7,094 bases of DNA from an uncultured Muribaculaceae bacterium (GCA_910578305.1 CAJTQH010000042.1:1-7094), one strand, 5' to 3'. Positions 1-6,508 are shown, counted from the stretch's first letter. The notes: generated by a model not told the origin, from the sequence alone. Made by a program: numbers and translations.

Positions 1-1004
1 TGCCAGATCTCGGGAGCGATTGTGCTGGTGTCTACGAAGTCACGTGCAAACAGCGACATTGATGTGCCGTTCTGGTGGAATGAGAACCAGAAGAAGATGG
101 CTATGCCGAGCACAGCGAATAGTGCATACAGGCGCTGCTTGATCTCTTTGGCCATGGCCAGCTTTTCTTCGGCGGTGTAGTTTGCCACAGCTTCAGTTTC
201 TTTCTTAGGAGGATTGGGGAGTGACTTCTTGGTGAATATGAATATGATGAGCGAGAGCACCATGGCACCTACGGAAGCGAAGAACGAGTAGTGTACGCCG
301 GTGTTGAACACCTTGAGGTATTCGGTGCAGAATTCCTGGATATTTTGCGCTGCCGACATGCCTACGCTTGTGGCCAGAGTGTAGAGATTGTTGATGTTGT
401 CGAGGGCTTCGGTATTGGTCACGGCCAGAGCCTGATGGCAGAGTTCGGGGAATGATGCATTGTAAGCCATGCCGTTGACTTCAAGCCACCAGCTGCGGAG
501 CATCGGTGCAACGAAGGGCGCTATCAGACCTCCTACGTTGATGAATACATAGAAAATCTGGAAGCCTGAGTCGCGCTGTGCGCTGTAACGGGGATTGTCG
601 TAAAGCTGACCCACGATGGCCTGCAGGTTGCCTTTGAACAGGCCGTTGCCGAATGCTATTAGGAAGAGTGCGCAGCAAGTGAGCGTAAGCAGCATCACTT
701 TGTTGTCGGGAGTGGCGAGCACAGGTATAGACAAAGCCACATAGCCCAGAGTCATCACTATCAGACCCGATATGATGGTGCCTTTATAGTTCTGGGTCTT
801 GTCGGCTATGAAACCGCCTACAAGGCTAAGTACATAAATGCCGGCGTAGAAGCAGGAATAGATGATGGTACTCGTCTCTTCGCTCAGACCGAACTTGGAG
901 CAGAGGAAGAGCACAAGTACCGCATTCATGATGTAGTAACCGAAGCGCTCGCCCATGTTGCTCAGAGCAGCCGGAATGAGTCCTTTGGGATGATTCTTGA
1001 ACAT
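1..1004 (-). CDS. POT/PTR2-family proton-dependent oligopeptide transporter (MFS), 3' part missing
   Basis: Inner-membrane symporter of the POT family, which typically imports di- and tripeptides with protons. I translated 334 codons from the ATG at 1004; the reading frame runs off the left edge. Visible are MGERFGYY at residues 17-24 (the POT ERFxYY signature at TM1), GGFIADK at 63-69 (the MFS loop 2-3 motif), and residues 148-160, which fit every position of the PTR2 second signature, ending in INVGGL. Hydrophobic segments lie near 21-36, 47-67, 76-96, 103-122, 146-168, 238-257 and 291-309, so about seven of the usual 14 helices are present. The TM7 region reads FWFSFHQNGTS at 306-315. Odd points: the first Glu of the family's ExxER motif is Asn16, and a loop of about 65 residues separates TM5 from TM6. 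It lies 34 bp downstream of sufE and is probably co-transcribed with it. The substrate cannot be told from sequence. Confidence 0.93.
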   Translation of the reverse strand, partial: MFKNHPKGLIPAALSNMGERFGYYIMNAVLVLFLCSKFGLSEETSTIIYSCFYAGIYVLSLVGGFIADKTQNYKGTIISGLIVMTLGYVALSIPVLATPDNKVMLLTLTCCALFLIAFGNGLFKGNLQAIVGQLYDNPRYSAQRDSGFQIFYVFINVGGLIAPFVAPMLRSWWLEVNGMAYNASFPELCHQALAVTNTEALDNINNLYTLATSVGMSAAQNIQEFCTEYLKVFNTGVHYSFFASVGAMVLSLIIFIFTKKSLPNPPKKETEAVANYTAEEKLAMAKEIKQRLYALFAVLGIAIFFWFSFHQNGTSMSLFARDFVDTSTIAPEIW

Positions 1005-1038
1005 AAGGATTTAAATGATTGATGTATTGAAAAAATAT

Positions 1039-1473
1039 TTATTTGTTTTCGAGGTCGTGGCGGGCTTTGAGGGCCAGGGCGTAGAGGCGCATCTGCTTTA
1101 CCATGGCGAGGAGTCCGTTGCTGCGTGTGGGCGACAGGTTTTCAGCCAGTCCTATGCGGTCGATGAAGTAGAGGTCGGAGCCGAGAATCTCGTCGGGTGT
1201 GTGGCCGTTGAGCACTTTGATGAGCAGCGATATTATGCCTTTGACTATTATGGCGTCGGAGTCGGCCGTGTAGAACACATGGCCGTCGTGTTCTTCTGCG
1301 TTTAGCCACACGCGGCTCTGACAGCCTTCGATGAGGTGTTGTGGTGTTTTATATGCGTTGTCGATGGGCGGAAGCGAGTTGCCGAGATCTATGATCATGG
1401 CATAGCGGTCCATCCAGTCGTCGACTTCGGAAAACTCTTCTATTATTTCGTCTTGAATCTGATCAATGGTCAT
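1039..1473 (-). CDS. sufE: SufE family Fe-S cluster assembly protein (sulfur acceptor for cysteine desulfurase)
   Basis: A cytoplasmic protein of 144 residues, the normal SufE length. SufE accepts persulfide sulfur from the cysteine desulfurase SufS, stimulates it, and passes the sulfur to the SufBCD scaffold. The sequence has the family core YKTPQHLIEGCQSRVWL at residues 41-57. The sulfur-accepting Cys falls at residue 51, the same number as the active Cys51 of E. coli SufE. The C-terminal half holds the family pattern of an SxxRxNGL-like stretch (SPTRSNGL, 114-121). No sufS or sufBCD is visible, so this is an isolated sufE sitting between a glutaminyl cyclase gene (34 bp upstream) and a peptide transporter gene (34 bp downstream). 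The start at 1473 is supported by the full-length N-terminal helix. A CsdE-type partner cannot be excluded, but the function class is clear. Confidence 0.95.
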   Translation of the reverse strand: MTIDQIQDEIIEEFSEVDDWMDRYAMIIDLGNSLPPIDNAYKTPQHLIEGCQSRVWLNAEEHDGHVFYTADSDAIIVKGIISLLIKVLNGHTPDEILGSDLYFIDRIGLAENLSPTRSNGLLAMVKQMRLYALALKARHDLENK

Positions 1474-1480
1474 GTTTTTG

Positions 1481-1507
1481 ATATGTTGTATGGGTTATAT
1501 GTTGTAT
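1481..1507. repeat. 11-bp perfect direct repeat filling the gap upstream of sufE
   Basis: ATATGTTGTAT occurs at 1481-1491 and again at 1497-1507, separated by GGGTT, giving a 16-bp period. In the transcribed (minus) direction it reads ATACAACATAT twice. The pair occupies nearly all of the 34-bp gap between the cyclase stop codon and the sufE start, so it lies in the intercistronic mRNA. It may be a slippage duplication or a binding or processing site; its role is unknown. Confidence 0.75.
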
Positions 1508-2509
1508 TTATGGTTTTTCGGTATAAATCACGTGGGTTATTACACGTCCTACATCGAGGAGCGTGTCATGGCTGATTATGTCCATGTTGTCGGACGTAGT
1601 GTGCCAATAAGGTGGAAACGAACCTGTGGCCGGATTGGCGCATTCGATAATGTCGATACACGGAATGCCGGACGCAGTAATGTATATATGGTCGTCGGTC
1701 ACGGCGCCGCGAGCTTCGTTGATAAATCTGTCTATCCCGAGATGAGATGCGGTTTCCCATATTTTGCGGTTGATCACCGGTGCTATGTGCTCCGAGAAAT
1801 ATTCGCGGTAAAACAATGCATCTTTGCCGCCTACCATATCGAGTACGATGCCGAAAACAGGACGATCGGCCGGTGTGTATGGATTGTATTCGGCCCAGTA
1901 TTGACTTCCGAGGCACCATGTGTTCTGAGTTTCGGCAGCGTCATCGTGTGCACCCGAGTCTTCAGCGTCGGTAAACAGGAAGTCTACTCCTATCTGTGGC
2001 GATTGCGCTCCAACGAGGCGTGCCAGTTCAAGAGCCACACCCACACCGCTTCCACCGTCGTTGGCGCCGGCTATGGGGCTGGTGTGATTGGTCTTGTCCG
2101 GATCTTCATCTGCCCATGGGCGGGTGTCGTAGTGAGCTGCGATGAGTATCCGGCGTGGAGCCGAGGTGTTGAATCGTCCGAGTATGTTGGTTGCAGTTAT
2201 CTGCTTGCCCCGGTGTGTGGTTACGGTTGCTTTCTGCTGTATCACGGTGTCGGCTCCGTATCGTGCAAGTTCCGACGAGATAAACTGTCCGCACCGGGCA
2301 TGTCCTTCGCTGCCGGGTGTGCGGAATCCCATGGCCACCTGTCGCTCTATATTACGGTATGCGCTGTCGGCGCTGAATGCTGGCACATCAGCAGTCGAAG
2401 CGTTTGTCGCTGTCTGGACGGTCTCGTTGGCCGTGGTGCTGTCAGCGGCAGTGCGTCCGGAGCATCCTGTCATGGCGAGTGCCAATATCAAAATGTGGAA
2501 TATCCTCAT
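1508..2509 (-). CDS. Glutaminyl-peptide cyclotransferase, type II bacterial (M28 fold) lipoprotein
   Basis: This 333-residue protein probably converts N-terminal Gln of exported proteins to pyroglutamate. Residues 1-16 are a lipoprotein signal ending in AMTGC, with Cys16 the predicted lipidated residue, so it acts in the periplasm at a membrane. Residues 19-45 are a Thr/Ala/Ser-rich tether. The catalytic domain has the M28 landmarks: AHYDTRPWAD (125-134), GANDGGSG (148-155, Asp151 a predicted zinc ligand), FTDAEDSG (179-186, Glu183 the likely general base and Asp184 the likely ligand), LDMVGG (223-228), TDDHIY (271-276) and YWHTTSDN (301-308, His303 a predicted ligand). The DDHI and WHT segments with the intervening spacing match animal glutaminyl cyclase and the cyclases described from Porphyromonas and Tannerella better than aminopeptidases. 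DST (23-25), DSA (48-50) and DTL (315-317) fit the Bacteroidota O-glycosylation motif D(S/T)(A/I/L/V/M/T). An M28 aminopeptidase is the alternative call. It is first in a unit with sufE and the transporter gene. Confidence 0.88.
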   Translation of the reverse strand: MRIFHILILALAMTGCSGRTAADSTTANETVQTATNASTADVPAFSADSAYRNIERQVAMGFRTPGSEGHARCGQFISSELARYGADTVIQQKATVTTHRGKQITATNILGRFNTSAPRRILIAAHYDTRPWADEDPDKTNHTSPIAGANDGGSGVGVALELARLVGAQSPQIGVDFLFTDAEDSGAHDDAAETQNTWCLGSQYWAEYNPYTPADRPVFGIVLDMVGGKDALFYREYFSEHIAPVINRKIWETASHLGIDRFINEARGAVTDDHIYITASGIPCIDIIECANPATGSFPPYWHTTSDNMDIISHDTLLDVGRVITHVIYTEKP

Positions 2510-2525
2510 ATTTTCTATATTTTCA

Positions 2526-2558
2526 CAAAGTTAGTGACTAACGGATGGAATCACGCAA
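2526..2558 (-). promoter_or_regulatory. Promoter of the cyclase-sufE-transporter unit
   Basis: On the minus strand TAACTTTG (2533-2526) matches the Bacteroidota -7 consensus TAnnTTTG. A TTG at 2558-2556 lies 22 nt upstream as a possible -33 element, slightly beyond the usual 19-21 nt. The implied start site is near 2519, so the leader before the ATG at 2509 would be only about 10 nt. No Shine-Dalgarno sequence is visible, as is normal for the phylum. Confidence 0.6.
2530..2542. promoter_or_regulatory. 13-bp perfect palindrome overlapping the cyclase -7 box, candidate operator
   Basis: GTTAGTGACTAAC is a perfect 6-1-6 inverted repeat. It shares four bases (2530-2533) with the TAACTTTG box of the leftward promoter and extends upstream between the -7 and -33 elements. 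A dimeric repressor here would block that promoter. It could be chance: 12 matched positions in AT-rich intergenic DNA is suggestive, not proof. Confidence 0.4.
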
Positions 2559-2591
2559 TTAAAAAATGTTAAATAGGCGGCTTGTGCCGTA

Positions 2592-2619
2592 TTGTGGCCC
2601 GATTAATGGCTTATATTTG
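2592..2619 (+). promoter_or_regulatory. Promoter of ligA and the following OMP gene
   Basis: TATATTTG at 2612-2619 matches the -7 consensus TAnnTTTG exactly. The best upstream TTG (2592-2594) is 17 nt away, shorter than the usual 19-21 nt, so the -33 part is weak. The start site would be near 2626, leaving a leader of about 13 nt of A/T-rich sequence before the ATG at 2639. Its box faces away from the leftward box at 2526-2533, with about 80 bp between them. A small CGGC-TTGT-GCCG inverted repeat lies at 2578-2589. Confidence 0.55.
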
Positions 2620-2638
2620 TAAATAAATTAGAGATAAT

Positions 2639-4654
2639 ATGGACTCTGTCAAGCAGCAAATCGAAGTCTTGCGTGAGGCTCTCGAACAACATAACCATAA
2701 TTACTATGTGCTGAACGCACCAAGTATATCGGATCGTGAATTTGATATGATGCTCAAGCAGTTGGAGCAGCTCGAACGTCAGTATCCGGAGTATGACGAT
2801 CCCTATTCGCCCACACATCGCGTGGGCAGTGACCACAACAAGGGATTTGAGCAGGTGGCTCATGAGCACCGCATGCTGTCGCTCGGCAACACTTATTCGC
2901 TTGCCGAACTTGATGAATTTGTGGGACGCTGCCGCGAGTCGCTTCCCGGTGAGGAGCTTACTATAGTGGGTGAGATGAAGTTTGACGGTACATCAATATC
3001 GCTGCTTTATGAAAACGGGCGTCTGGTGCGGGCTGTGACCCGTGGCGACGGCGAGAAGGGCGATGTGGTTACGGATAATATCATTACCATACGTAGTATA
3101 CCTCTACAGCTCAAAGGCGAGGGATGGCCGGCAAAATTTGAGATACGAGGTGAAATAGTGCTTCCATGGAAAGATTTCGAGCGACTCAATGCCGAGCGTG
3201 CGTTTAATGAGGAGCCGTTGTTTGCCAATCCGCGCAATGCTGCCGCCGGTACTTTGAAACTTCAGAATTCAGCCGAAGTGTCTCGCCGCGGTCTCGATGC
3301 TTATTTTTATTATATGCTTGGCGACGAACTGCCCGCAGCCAACCACTACGACAATATGATGGCCGCGCGCGACTGGGGATTCAAGGTGTCGGATGCAATG
3401 ACCCGTTTGCATTCGATCGAAGAGGTAGACCGCTATGTGCGCTACTGGGATGAGGCACGCAGGGATCTGCCTGTAGCCACCGATGGCCTGGTATTTAAGG
3501 TCGATTCGCTGCGCCAGCAACTCAATCTCGGATTCACAGCCAAGAGTCCCCGATGGGCCATAGCTTATAAGTTTCAGGCCGAAAGGGCCTTGACGCAGTT
3601 GAGATATGTGTCGTTTGAAGTTGGGCGTACGGGAGTCATAACCCCAGTGGCTAATCTTGAGCCGGTGCAGCTCTCGGGGACGGTGGTAAAACGTGCGTCG
3701 CTGCACAATGCCGACATCATACGTCAGCTTGATATTCACGAAGGCGATATGCTGTATGTGGAGAAGGGTGGCGAGATAATCCCCAAGATAACAGGTGTGG
3801 ACGAGGATGCGCGTGTGGCAGGAGCTGCAGCAGTGGCGTTTTTGACCCATTGTCCGGCATGCGGCACCGCTCTGGTGCGCATAGATGGGGAGGCTGCCCA
3901 TGTGTGCCCCAACACATATGGATGTCCGCCGCAGATCACCGGACGTATAGAGCACTTTGTGGGGCGTCGCATGATGAATATCGACGGTATCGGCGAAGAG
4001 ACTGTGGAGCAACTCTATTCGGCCGGACTAATACGTGATATCTCGGATCTGTACACGCTGCGTGAAGCTGATGTGGCTATGCTTGAGCGTATGGGCGAGA
4101 AAAGTGCGCGCCGTCTGGTACAGGGTATAGAAGACTCAAAGGCAGTGCCTTTTGAGCGTGTGGTCTACGCAATATCTATTCCGTTTGTCGGCGAGACAAG
4201 TTCCAAAAAAATTGCCCGTGCGTGTCGCGATATCGACACTCTTATGTCCATGACGTCTGAACAGCTCACGGAGATCGATGACATCGGACCTAAAATAGCC
4301 GATAGCATAGTGCGGTTTTTTGCGGTCGAGGACAACCGCCGCATAGTGGAGCGTCTGCGTCAGGCTGGTGTGTGCATGTCTATGCCAGAGGCTGACGATT
4401 CCCGCCGGTCGGATCGCCTTGCCGGAAAGACCATTGTCATAAGCGGTACATTCACTCGTCATTCGCGCGACGAGTATAAGGAACTGATCGAACTTAACGG
4501 AGGCAAGAACTCAGGTTCAATATCCAAAAAGACCGATTTTGTGCTTGCCGGCGAGAATATGGGGCCGGCCAAGCTTGAAAAAGCTACAAAACTGGGAGTC
4601 CCGGTGATAGATGAGGATCAGTTTTTGCAAATGATAGAAATCATAAACAATTAA
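2639..4654 (+). CDS. ligA: NAD-dependent DNA ligase LigA
   Basis: Replicative ligase that seals nicks by NAD+-dependent adenylation, essential for Okazaki fragment joining and repair. At 671 residues it matches the family length and is complete. Domain Ia (about 1-65) has Tyr22, Asp32 and Asp36 in register with E. coli LigA; Tyr23 and Phe35 replace the E. coli His23 and Tyr35, substitutions I believe are common in this phylum. The adenylation domain (about 66-314) holds KFDG with Lys114 as the AMP-accepting lysine, followed by VTRGDGEKGDVVT near 133-145. The OB fold (about 315-395) is followed by a zinc finger with Cys405, Cys408, Cys423 and Cys429, then helix-hairpin-helix repeats (about 435-580) and a C-terminal BRCT domain (about 592-671, beginning LAGKTIVISGTF). 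No anomaly is seen. The gene for an outer-membrane protein follows after 19 bp, probably on the same transcript. Confidence 0.99.
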   Translation: MDSVKQQIEVLREALEQHNHNYYVLNAPSISDREFDMMLKQLEQLERQYPEYDDPYSPTHRVGSDHNKGFEQVAHEHRMLSLGNTYSLAELDEFVGRCRESLPGEELTIVGEMKFDGTSISLLYENGRLVRAVTRGDGEKGDVVTDNIITIRSIPLQLKGEGWPAKFEIRGEIVLPWKDFERLNAERAFNEEPLFANPRNAAAGTLKLQNSAEVSRRGLDAYFYYMLGDELPAANHYDNMMAARDWGFKVSDAMTRLHSIEEVDRYVRYWDEARRDLPVATDGLVFKVDSLRQQLNLGFTAKSPRWAIAYKFQAERALTQLRYVSFEVGRTGVITPVANLEPVQLSGTVVKRASLHNADIIRQLDIHEGDMLYVEKGGEIIPKITGVDEDARVAGAAAVAFLTHCPACGTALVRIDGEAAHVCPNTYGCPPQITGRIEHFVGRRMMNIDGIGEETVEQLYSAGLIRDISDLYTLREADVAMLERMGEKSARRLVQGIEDSKAVPFERVVYAISIPFVGETSSKKIARACRDIDTLMSMTSEQLTEIDDIGPKIADSIVRFFAVEDNRRIVERLRQAGVCMSMPEADDSRRSDRLAGKTIVISGTFTRHSRDEYKELIELNGGKNSGSISKKTDFVLAGENMGPAKLEKATKLGVPVIDEDQFLQMIEIINN

Positions 4655-4673
4655 ATAATTTAAATAGACTCTT

Positions 4674-5279
4674 ATGAAAAAACTCAGACTTCTGTTCGTA
4701 GTTATTGCCGTGGCTATGATAGGCGCCGCGATTCCAGCTCAGGCTCAGTTTCGTTTTGGCGTGAAAGCCGGTGCCACTGTCAATTCACTCCATTTCTCGA
4801 CAGAGACATTCGATTCCAAAAACCGTGCCGGATTCACCGGCGGTGTCATGGTTGAGTTCACTGTTCCGGTAGTGGGTGTAGGTATGGATCTTTCGGCCAT
4901 GTATGTACGCCGCAACTCGGCCTGGCTTAGTGAGAACGGTCTTACTCGCGATGACCGCGACTACATCAGTATTCCCCTCAATCTTAAGTGGAAAATCAAT
5001 ATCCCGTTGCTCAACAGCGTGTTTCGTCCGTTCCTGACTACCGGTCCAGACTTTGCCATACTGACATCCGGACGCGGTATCAAGGATGCTTATCGAAACC
5101 GAAAGTTCGACACTTCATGGAATTTCGGATTTGGTGCCGAGCTCTTCAAGCATGTTCAGGTGTCGGCAAGCTATGGCTTGGGGCTTACCAAAGCACTGAA
5201 GACTGTGGGTGTGACCGATAAAGCCGATATCGCCGGTCGCAACCGCTACTGGACTATCACTGCTGCTTATCTGTTCTGA
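4674..5279 (+). CDS. Small outer-membrane beta-barrel protein (PorT/OMP_b-brl_2-like)
   Basis: A 201-residue exported protein of unknown specific role. Residues 1-24 form a signal peptide (MKKLRLL, a hydrophobic core, then PAQA), with predicted signal peptidase I cleavage between Ala24 and Gln25. The mature part, about 177 residues, shows alternating polar and hydrophobic strands (for example FRFGVKAGATVNSL, GFTGGVMVEFTV, VQVSASYGLGLTKAL, RYWTITAAYLF) and ends in aromatic Phe201, the usual BAM recognition end. The size fits a barrel of about eight strands of the porin-family or PorT-like type common in Bacteroidota. It follows ligA by 19 bp and is itself followed by a strong terminator, so the two genes likely share a transcript although their functions are unrelated. 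The predicted N-terminal Gln makes it a candidate substrate for the glutaminyl cyclase encoded at 1508-2509. Confidence 0.88.
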   Translation: MKKLRLLFVVIAVAMIGAAIPAQAQFRFGVKAGATVNSLHFSTETFDSKNRAGFTGGVMVEFTVPVVGVGMDLSAMYVRRNSAWLSENGLTRDDRDYISIPLNLKWKINIPLLNSVFRPFLTTGPDFAILTSGRGIKDAYRNRKFDTSWNFGFGAELFKHVQVSASYGLGLTKALKTVGVTDKADIAGRNRYWTITAAYLF

Positions 5280-5307
5280 TACCAACTCGGAAGTATCTGA
5301 TCGTAAA

Positions 5308-5344
5308 AAAAATTGTCGGGGAGTGTAACTTTCCGGCAATTTTT
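5308..5344 (+). terminator. Intrinsic terminator after the ligA-OMP unit
   Basis: A 16-bp stem forms between 5308-5323 and 5329-5344 with a 5-nt loop (TGTAA). All positions pair, three of them as G-U wobbles. The descending arm ends in a run of five T (5340-5344), and the ascending arm begins in an A-run (5305-5312), so the element could also stop leftward transcription. It begins 28 bp after the OMP stop codon and 72 bp before the sigma factor gene, separating the two units. Confidence 0.88.
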
Positions 5345-5379
5345 GCGTCATATGCAATGTACAAGTCAATAGAGCCATC

Positions 5380-5871
5380 ATGTCCTCCGACGCAACCGAG
5401 CAACTGTTTATCCGGACAGTCAGGGAATATAGATCCCTGATATATAAGGTGTGCTATATGTATGCCGAAGATAATGAACACCTGAAAGATTTGTATCAGG
5501 AAGTCACAGCAAATCTGTGGCAGGGCCTGGAATCTTATCGTTGCGAATCGAAGATGTCAACCTGGATCTACAGACTGTCGATCAATACTTGCGTGTCGTA
5601 TCTGCGCAGGCACAGTAAGCACTCGGGTGTGTTGCGGCTGGAGGAAGGGGCTTTTCAGCTTATCGACAATTCAGACGAGCATGCCATGCAGCTACGCATG
5701 ATGTATGAGATGATAGCGCGGCTCGGAAAACTTGACAAAGCCGTAATAATGCTCTGGCTCGACGAATACAGCTATGAGGACATAGCTTCGATTACCGGTC
5801 TTACACGTAATAATGTGGCTTCACGGCTGCATCGTATCAAGGACCGTCTTGCCAGAAATATGAATAAGTAA
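5380..5871 (+). CDS. ECF-type (sigma-70 family) RNA polymerase sigma factor
   Basis: A 163-residue two-domain sigma factor that directs RNA polymerase to a dedicated promoter set. Region 2 spans about 7-78: DLYQEV at 37-42 and Trp47 fit the core-binding part of region 2.2, and STWIYRLSINTCVSYLRR at 60-77 fits regions 2.3-2.4 for -10 recognition. Region 4 spans about 103-158, with the helix-turn-helix YEDIASITGLTRNNVASRL at 132-150 for -35 recognition, followed by HRIKDRL. The linker of about 25 residues and absence of regions 1 and 3 identify the ECF type. The start at 5380 gives a standard N-terminus. A membrane-protein gene follows after 26 bp, the usual place for an anti-sigma factor. No TAnnTTTG box is seen in the 35 bp between the terminator and this start, so the promoter is unidentified. 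Target genes are unknown. Confidence 0.95.
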   Translation: MSSDATEQLFIRTVREYRSLIYKVCYMYAEDNEHLKDLYQEVTANLWQGLESYRCESKMSTWIYRLSINTCVSYLRRHSKHSGVLRLEEGAFQLIDNSDEHAMQLRMMYEMIARLGKLDKAVIMLWLDEYSYEDIASITGLTRNNVASRLHRIKDRLARNMNK

Positions 5872-5897
5872 CAGATAAAAAGAAACAGACAGATATT

Positions 5898-6470
5898 ATG
5901 ACTCCACAGGATATGCAACAGAAACAATGGGACGATCTCAAACGTCATTGGCAGGGAATCAATGACCGTCGGGCCGGATCATCGTCTGCAATACCTCATG
6001 TGTCGTCGGGCATGAATTCGCACCGACAGAAACTGATAAGGAGCTATCGGGTGCTTGCCGTGTTGAGCGGAGCTTACACGCTAATCGGTCCGCTCTCTAT
6101 GTCGCATTTTGAAATGCCTTTGTGGTCATTGATGTATATGGGTGCGTTTTTCATAGTGATGTTTCTGGGCTCAATGTTTATTCTCGGCCGTCTTGCCAGT
6201 CTGGATTTCGGCAGAATGAATACGGTAGAACTGCTGCGTCATGTTGATGGCATAATACGCTGGCGGCTTATCATAAAAGTGATAGGTTGGGTGTCGATGA
6301 TGCCGCTTCTTGTGGTGATGTTTCATGCTTTCGTCAGTGTGGGTCTGTGGATGGTCTATGGTGGTGTGTGCGGGTTGGTGTTGGGCTTGGCAATCGGACT
6401 TTATCAGGACATGAATATGCGGCGTCATCTCAAGAGCATACGTAATGAGCTTATGGAGTGTTATGGATGA
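5898..6470 (+). CDS. Four-helix membrane protein next to the ECF sigma factor, putative anti-sigma factor
   Basis: I do not recognise a named family for this 190-residue protein. The first 50 residues are soluble and basic, with a Trp-rich amphipathic stretch QWDDLKRHW at 10-18. Four hydrophobic helices follow, near 51-68, 75-97, 124-146 and 147-169. The loop 98-123 (containing LLRHVDG and RWR) and the C-terminal basic helix RRHLKSIRNEL (175-185) are rich in Arg/Lys/His and are therefore predicted cytoplasmic, as is the N-terminus. It starts 26 bp after the sigma gene on the same strand, so it is very likely co-transcribed. It lacks the HxxxCxxC zinc anti-sigma motif (only two Cys, both outside that context) and any FecR-like domain. 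By position its N-terminal tail could hold the sigma factor at the membrane; that is inference. Four-helix membrane proteins after ECF sigma genes are, as I recall, frequent in this phylum. Confidence 0.8.
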   Translation: MTPQDMQQKQWDDLKRHWQGINDRRAGSSSAIPHVSSGMNSHRQKLIRSYRVLAVLSGAYTLIGPLSMSHFEMPLWSLMYMGAFFIVMFLGSMFILGRLASLDFGRMNTVELLRHVDGIIRWRLIIKVIGWVSMMPLLVVMFHAFVSVGLWMVYGGVCGLVLGLAIGLYQDMNMRRHLKSIRNELMECYG

Positions 6471-6508
6471 TGCTTTGAAAGTGCACATTGGCCGGCTTTG
6501 TGTGCGGG

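Noticed and set aside
481..678. Leftward open frame of 65 codons inside the transporter gene
   Set aside because: It is in another frame of the same strand as the POT transporter, which is unbroken across this interval.
1015..1305. Rightward open frame of 96 codons opposite sufE
   Set aside because: Antisense to a complete SufE with its catalytic Cys. It starts in the intergenic gap and shows no family resemblance.
1466..2572. Rightward open frame of 368 codons opposite the glutaminyl cyclase
   Set aside because: It is the antisense shadow of a gene with clear catalytic motifs. Its own translation has no domain, is rich in Cys/Tyr/Ser and has no promoter of its own.
3269..4012. Leftward open frame of 247 codons opposite ligA
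   Set aside because: It overlaps the adenylation, OB and zinc-finger coding region of an intact ligA. The translation is His/Ile/Arg-rich with no recognisable domain.
6483..6505. GCACA...TGTGC inverted repeat just after the membrane-protein gene as a terminator
   Set aside because: Only five bases pair cleanly, the interior does not extend the stem, and no T-run follows.
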